NCBI RefSeq assembly: GCF_001613305.1
Contig: NZ_BDCC01000012.1
Location: forward strand, 372,001-436,000
Direction of reading: 5' to 3'
From: Nocardia vaccinii NBRC 15922
GTDB lineage: Bacteria; Actinomycetota; Actinomycetes; Mycobacteriales; Mycobacteriaceae
DNA length: 64,000 nucleotides
The notes under the pieces: model-generated
What the model was told of the DNA's origin: nothing
Databases searched by the model: none
The model's input: only the letters and a program-made list of their open reading frames with translations
Position numbers and translations under genes: made by a program
Shown here: piece after piece, positions 60,246 to 64,000 of the stretch
Position numbering within the stretch: the stretch's first letter is position 1
How the letters are laid out: each line of letters starts with the position of its first letter

Positions 60246-61817
60246 ATGTCCGATATTTCTGTTCTCATTGTGGGTGCGGGCCCGGCCGGGTCGACGCTGG
60301 CTATCGAATTGGCGCGGCGGAATGTGTCATGTCGGGTGATCGATCGGGCGGGTGGTCCGACGATCACATCCCGGGCGTTCACGGTGCATGCGCGTACCCT
60401 CGAGCAGCTCGAAGCGGTGGGGCTCGTCGAGAGTTTCCTCAGCCGAGGCTTGGTCAGCACGTCTATGGATTATCGGTTTCCGGGCGTGGACAAGGTCGCT
60501 CGACTGGATTTCACGCAGTTGCGGGACACCCATTACCCGTTCATTCTCATCAATAACCAGAACGCTACCGAGGCGCTGCTGCGGGCGCATCTGTCGTCGA
60601 TGAATGTCCCGGTGGAGTGGGGCACGGCATTGCGGGAATTCACCGTAGACCCCGCGGGTGGAGTGACCGCGACACTGGTGCGGTCCGACGGCGGCAGCGA
60701 AGTCGTGCACGCAGAATGGCTGGTCGGGTGTGATGGCTTGCGTTCCACCGTGAGGAAAAAGCTCGAGCTGGGTTTCGCCGGTGACGAATACGCGGGTCAC
60801 ATGCGGATGATGGACGTGCCGTTGCACGGATTTCCTCTGGCAGACAACCGAATCCATTATCTGCACGGCGAGGGCCGCATGGTGCTGGTTACCAAGCTCC
60901 CGGGAGTCAACTATCGGGTGCTGATCAGCGAGCTGGGCGGATCCGCGATCACCGACATAGAAGTCGCGCAAGCAGAATTCCAGCAAGCCCTCGACGAGCA
61001 TTTCGGTGGCGCGGTCGAGGTCGGTGTTCCGGAGTGGACCACACGATTCGTGCTGTGGAAGCGACTGAGCGCGGCGTTTCGGCGAGGCCCGGTGTTGCTG
61101 TGCGGAGACGCCGGGCACATCCACTCCCCGGCGGGCGGGATGGGATTGAACGCGGGCATGGGCGACGCGTTCAACCTGGGCTGGAAGCTCGCAGCCCTGG
61201 TCAATGGCGACGCGCACCCAGTATTGCTGGACAGTTACGAGGCCGAGCGGCGACCGATCGCGGCGCAGGTGATCGAGGCGACCGACATGCTGCACCAGGT
61301 GATCATGGCGCACGACCGCCCCATGGAAGAACGCATCGCGATCGCCGAAGCACCCGGCTTCAACGACCGTGCCGTTGCACGCATCTCCGGTCTCGCACAC
61401 AGCTACCGCCACACCATGCGCGCGCCCGGTGGGCTCGAGGGGCCCGCCGTCGGGGACCGTGCCCCCAACGTGGCCCTGGACGCCCGCACCAGTGTGCACG
61501 ATTTGCTGCATCACACCGACTACACGCTGCTGGTCATACATCACAGCCCGCGCTCGGCGTGGGAGCACGCAGCACTGCCCGCGCGGGTTGCTCAGCGGTT
61601 CGGCGACCGGATCAGGGTGACGGTGATCAGCTCACCCGGGCGCGCGGGCGCACCGAGCAACACCCTGATCACCGACACCGACCGCATCCACAACCTCTAC
61701 GGCACACCGAACTCGGCCGCTGCCTGCCTGATCCGGCCCGACGGTCATATCGCTGCCCGCGTCCCGCTCGCCGAGTTCGGCCGGGCGCTCGCGGACCTCG
61801 AGACGGTCCTGACCTGA
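60246..61817 (+). CDS. FAD-dependent aromatic monooxygenase
   Basis: 523 residues from ATG at 60246, with AGGAAGG 8 nt upstream. Flavin motifs: VLIVGAGPAGSTLAIELARR (GxGxxG), DG motif VGCDGLRSTVRKKLEL, and GD motif LLCGDAGHIHSPAGGMGLNA. About 140 C-terminal residues form the thioredoxin-like domain found in phenol hydroxylase/MhpA-like and polyketide oxygenases (TLLVIHHSPRSAWEHA, LIRPDGHIAARVP). Hydroxylates an aromatic or polyketide substrate using NAD(P)H; substrate unknown. No other pathway genes adjoin it. Confidence 0.92.
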   Translation: MSDISVLIVGAGPAGSTLAIELARRNVSCRVIDRAGGPTITSRAFTVHARTLEQLEAVGLVESFLSRGLVSTSMDYRFPGVDKVARLDFTQLRDTHYPFILINNQNATEALLRAHLSSMNVPVEWGTALREFTVDPAGGVTATLVRSDGGSEVVHAEWLVGCDGLRSTVRKKLELGFAGDEYAGHMRMMDVPLHGFPLADNRIHYLHGEGRMVLVTKLPGVNYRVLISELGGSAITDIEVAQAEFQQALDEHFGGAVEVGVPEWTTRFVLWKRLSAAFRRGPVLLCGDAGHIHSPAGGMGLNAGMGDAFNLGWKLAALVNGDAHPVLLDSYEAERRPIAAQVIEATDMLHQVIMAHDRPMEERIAIAEAPGFNDRAVARISGLAHSYRHTMRAPGGLEGPAVGDRAPNVALDARTSVHDLLHHTDYTLLVIHHSPRSAWEHAALPARVAQRFGDRIRVTVISSPGRAGAPSNTLITDTDRIHNLYGTPNSAAACLIRPDGHIAARVPLAEFGRALADLETVLT

Positions 61818-61819
61818 CC

Positions 61820-62059
61820 CTCACGCCCGCCGGGAGGCCGCTGCGTAACGCGCTGACCACGGCCGAGCCCGCCAACGCGCTGAGCCGGCTGCAGCCGGCC
61901 CGGCTGCTGGTCCAACTCGAGTCCGGCAACTGCGAAATCTCGTATCAGATGCTCGACGAGCTCTCGCAGGACCACCCGACCCGCCCCCGCGGTTCGCTGC
62001 AGTTCGCCACCGGCATCCTGGATGCGCGGGGCGGGCGAACATCGCCTTCACCGTCCTGA
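61820..62059 (+). pseudogene. Fragment of an integrase/recombinase-like protein
   Basis: A plus-strand frame without its own start reads RPLRNALTTAEPANALSRLQ, ARLLVQLESGNCEISYQMLD and SLQFATGILDARG, and stops at 62059. This pattern (a pair of alpha-helical segments ending in LVATGxLP) is what I recall from the N-terminal half of actinobacterial tyrosine recombinase-like proteins. No start, no catalytic domain. Read as a decayed fragment. Confidence 0.4.
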
Positions 62060-62075
62060 GCGCTAGTACAGTCTG

Positions 62076-63110
62076 ATGTCCATGTCCTTTCTGTGCTCCG
62101 AAACACGCCTGGCCGCATATGGTTCCGTCGCGACGTCCCTGGCTCTGCTCAGCGATCGCGCGCTGCGGCAGGCGCTGGACGCCGCGGAGCCGGTCGGATC
62201 GGGCATCGGCGGGAAGTCGGCGCTGTTCGAGGTCGCCGGGAGGCAGGTGTTCGTCAAGCAGGTGCCGCTGACCGACTTGGAACTGCGGCCGGAGAACGTC
62301 CGTTCCACGGCCAATCTCTTCGAGCTGCCGATGTTCTGCCACTACGGCATCGGCGGCCCGGGCTTCGGAGCGTGGCGCGAACTCGCCGCACATGCCATGA
62401 CCACGAACTGGGCGATCACGGGCGGGTTCGCGGGCTTCCCGTTGATGTACCACTGGCGGGTGCTGCCGGATACGACGCCGCTGCCCGATGAACTGGCCGA
62501 TGTCGATCGGGTCGTCGACTATTGGGAAGGCGGGGCGCAGGTGCGGCGACGCCTAGAGGAGCTGCGCTCGTCCTCGGCTAGCATCGCGCTGTTCCTGGAA
62601 TACATCCCGCGGAACCTGTTCGGCTGGCTCGGTGAGCAGCTCCGGGCCGGCGGCGAGGCCGCCGACCGCGCGTTGGCCATGACGGATCGGAACCTGGCGG
62701 CGGGTATCGCGTTCATGAACGCCAACGGCCTGCTGCACTTCGACGCCCACTTCGAGAATCTCCTCACCGACGGCGAACGCCTGTACTTCGCGGACTACGG
62801 ACTGGCGATCTCCTCCCGGTTCGAGCTGGCACATGACGAGCTGGCCTTTTTCGAGCGGCACCGGAACTACGACCGCTGCTACTCCGCCATGTACACGGGG
62901 CAGTGGCTGGTCACCGAACTCTTCGGCGCCGGACGCGTCGAGCGCGAATCCCGCCTGCGTGCGTACGCGTCAGGCCAGGCGCCGACCGGGATCCCGGAGA
63001 CCGCCGCGGCGATCCTCGCCCGCGACGCGCCCGTCGTCGTCGCGATGACGGACTTCTTCACTGTGCTCCGCCACGAGACCAGGCGGGCGCCGTACCCGGC
63101 AGGGCTCTGA
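62076..63110 (+). CDS. Protein kinase-fold protein
   Basis: 344 residues. Kinase hallmarks: glycine-rich GSGIGGKSALFEV near 41-53, lysine K61 in RQVFVKQVP, catalytic loop HFDAHFENLL (D223, N228), and DYG variant of DFG in YFADYGLAISS (D240). No membrane helix or extra domain. Sequence between lobes (80-170) is unlike Ser/Thr PknB-type kinases, so it may phosphorylate a small molecule or be a standalone actinobacterial kinase. Stands alone. Confidence 0.8.
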   Translation: MSMSFLCSETRLAAYGSVATSLALLSDRALRQALDAAEPVGSGIGGKSALFEVAGRQVFVKQVPLTDLELRPENVRSTANLFELPMFCHYGIGGPGFGAWRELAAHAMTTNWAITGGFAGFPLMYHWRVLPDTTPLPDELADVDRVVDYWEGGAQVRRRLEELRSSSASIALFLEYIPRNLFGWLGEQLRAGGEAADRALAMTDRNLAAGIAFMNANGLLHFDAHFENLLTDGERLYFADYGLAISSRFELAHDELAFFERHRNYDRCYSAMYTGQWLVTELFGAGRVERESRLRAYASGQAPTGIPETAAAILARDAPVVVAMTDFFTVLRHETRRAPYPAGL

Positions 63111-63242
63111 TCCGGACGGCGGATCGGCTCCACTCGGTTCCAGCGAGCCGGACAGACGGACCGTGTACCGGATTGCCCGGGCTGCATGATCGTCCCGAGC
63201 GGGATAATCAACCCGGGCGTTGGAGGTCGGACAAACGAACCC

Positions 63243-63355
63243 AACACCGCCCGGTGCGTCTCGAAACGGGCTGTCTGGGAGGCGTATCAGAAACACGGGG
63301 GTGGCGTCCGCGTGCCGGGCGGGCCCACAGTGGCCGACCGGATCGTGTCAGCCAA
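63243..63355 (+). pseudogene. Possible group II intron reverse transcriptase remnant
   Basis: A short frame reads ARCVSKRAVWEAYQKHGGG and then VRVPGGPTVADRIVSANS. SKRAVWEAYQK resembles the conserved opening of LtrA-type proteins (SKREVWEAYKKVKAN), with GGP-TVAD in the place of GVDG-TVAD. Upstream and downstream are not coherent. The rest of 63111-63638 holds no gene; TTGACAACCGGATC at about 63473 is a -35-like element toward the PHP gene. Confidence 0.3.
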
Positions 63356-63638
63356 CAGCACCCGAGCGCGCCAACGGCAATTATGCATATCACATACATG
63401 TCCGGGTGACATTTGGGTATCGTCGCAGCTCAGAAGTCAAACTGGCCAACGACACTCAGTACCTTCCAACCTTGACAACCGGATCAATCGCAAGCTGGGT
63501 CGATGCGAGTACATGGAGGTACCCATGTACTCACGGCATCGGTCGTTGCACCGGGTAGCGGGACGGTCGGTGACGCGAAGCTCACCGAGTCACTGTTGAA
63601 AGCGTGTCCGAGTTTCGGACGTACCCCAGGAGTCGTTC

Positions 63639-64000
63639 ATGTCCTCACCGGATGAGGTGGCCGGGGCGTTGAAAGCACAAGCGGCGCTTCGGGAGATCGC
63701 GTTCTGGATGGAGCGTGGGCGGGCGCAGACGCATCGGGTCAAGGCGTACCGCCGGGCGGCCGACGCGGTGGCGGCGTTGTCGGACGCCGAATTCGAGCGA
63801 TTTCGGAAAAGCGGTGACTGGCAGGATATTTCGGGGATCGGGCCGAAGACGGGAGCCGTGATCGCTCAGGCGGCGGACGGACAGGTTCCCGCGAAGTTGG
63901 CCGAATTACGTTCGGAGGCAAGGCCGATCGCGCCCGAGGGAGCGGAGATCCGCAAGCTGTTGCGGGGGGATCTGCATACGCATTCGGACTGGTCCGATGG
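63639..64000 (+). CDS. PHP-domain protein, PolX-like (3' end outside window)
   Basis: ATG at 63639, open to the window edge (120 codons). Residues 10-85 form helix-hairpin-helix-type DNA-binding repeats (LREIAFWMERGRAQTHRVKA, WQDISGIGPKTGAVIAQAAD), and RGDLHTHSDWSDG at the edge is the PHP metal motif (HxH). This order matches the C-terminal half of DNA polymerase X proteins or standalone PHP hydrolases with an HhH region. CCAGG weakly resembles a binding site. Confidence 0.85.
   Translation, partial: MSSPDEVAGALKAQAALREIAFWMERGRAQTHRVKAYRRAADAVAALSDAEFERFRKSGDWQDISGIGPKTGAVIAQAADGQVPAKLAELRSEARPIAPEGAEIRKLLRGDLHTHSDWSD

Overview
The window is high-GC actinobacterial DNA. It looks like Nocardia or a close relative in the Mycobacteriales: ORFs are GC-rich with many GTG starts, and the gene set and local order match the mycobacterial neighbourhood amtB-glnB-glnD, ffh, rpsP-KH-rimM-trmD, rplS, ftsY, smc, acyP, OsmC, mutM, rnc. 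This assignment comes from recognised protein families and remembered synteny, not from a database search.

Layout, left to right. (1) 1-1046: edge-truncated ParB/StrR-like transcription regulator, probably the margin of a secondary-metabolite cluster lying left of the window, followed by degenerate DNA with an EspR-like remnant. (2) 1.9-20.2 kb, mostly minus strand: rplS, a membrane protein, tex, a TetR/SDR divergent pair with a duplicated palindromic operator, trmD-rimM-KH-rpsP, an amidohydrolase, ffh, glnD-glnB-amtB and ftsY. This is translation, protein targeting and nitrogen sensing. Two hairpin repeats lie between amtB and ftsY. (3) 20.5-27.7 kb, accessory: DUF2237, a TetR protein with a C-terminal zinc ribbon facing an NmrA-type oxidoreductase, a coupled unknown gene plus secreted DUF3089 esterase, and a frameshifted LysR gene facing an alpha/beta hydrolase and an SDR. 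(4) 28-32 kb: smc and a DUF1707 protein. (5) 32.3-35.7 kb: two coupled acyl-CoA dehydrogenases behind a direct-repeat promoter region, then a DUF72 protein.

(6) 35.8-42.5 kb: ectABCD for ectoine and hydroxyectoine, with a two-component system just upstream on the same strand, then an L,D-transpeptidase lipoprotein. (7) 42.6-51.2 kb: kdpFABC and, divergently, kdpDE. The kdp operon begins with a 27-codon membrane micro-ORF and its KdpC is enlarged. Regions 6 and 7 together form an osmotic-stress block: K+ uptake, compatible solute synthesis and cell-wall crosslinking. (8) 51.2-58.8 kb: OsmC-acyP, a YgiB/YgiC-like pair, coaD, GtrA, a DivIVA-like coiled coil, DUF177-rpmF, rnc and mutM. (9) 58.8-64 kb, accessory again: a reductase, a small HTH gene with three 11-bp-phased repeats, an FAD monooxygenase, remnants resembling an integrase and a group II intron reverse transcriptase, a kinase-fold protein, and the start of a PHP-domain protein cut by the window edge.

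No rRNA, tRNA, CRISPR array or intact insertion sequence was recognised. Relative to the mycobacterial order, the rnc/mutM and OsmC/acyP blocks no longer run into smc-ftsY but point the opposite way, with ect and kdp genes in between.
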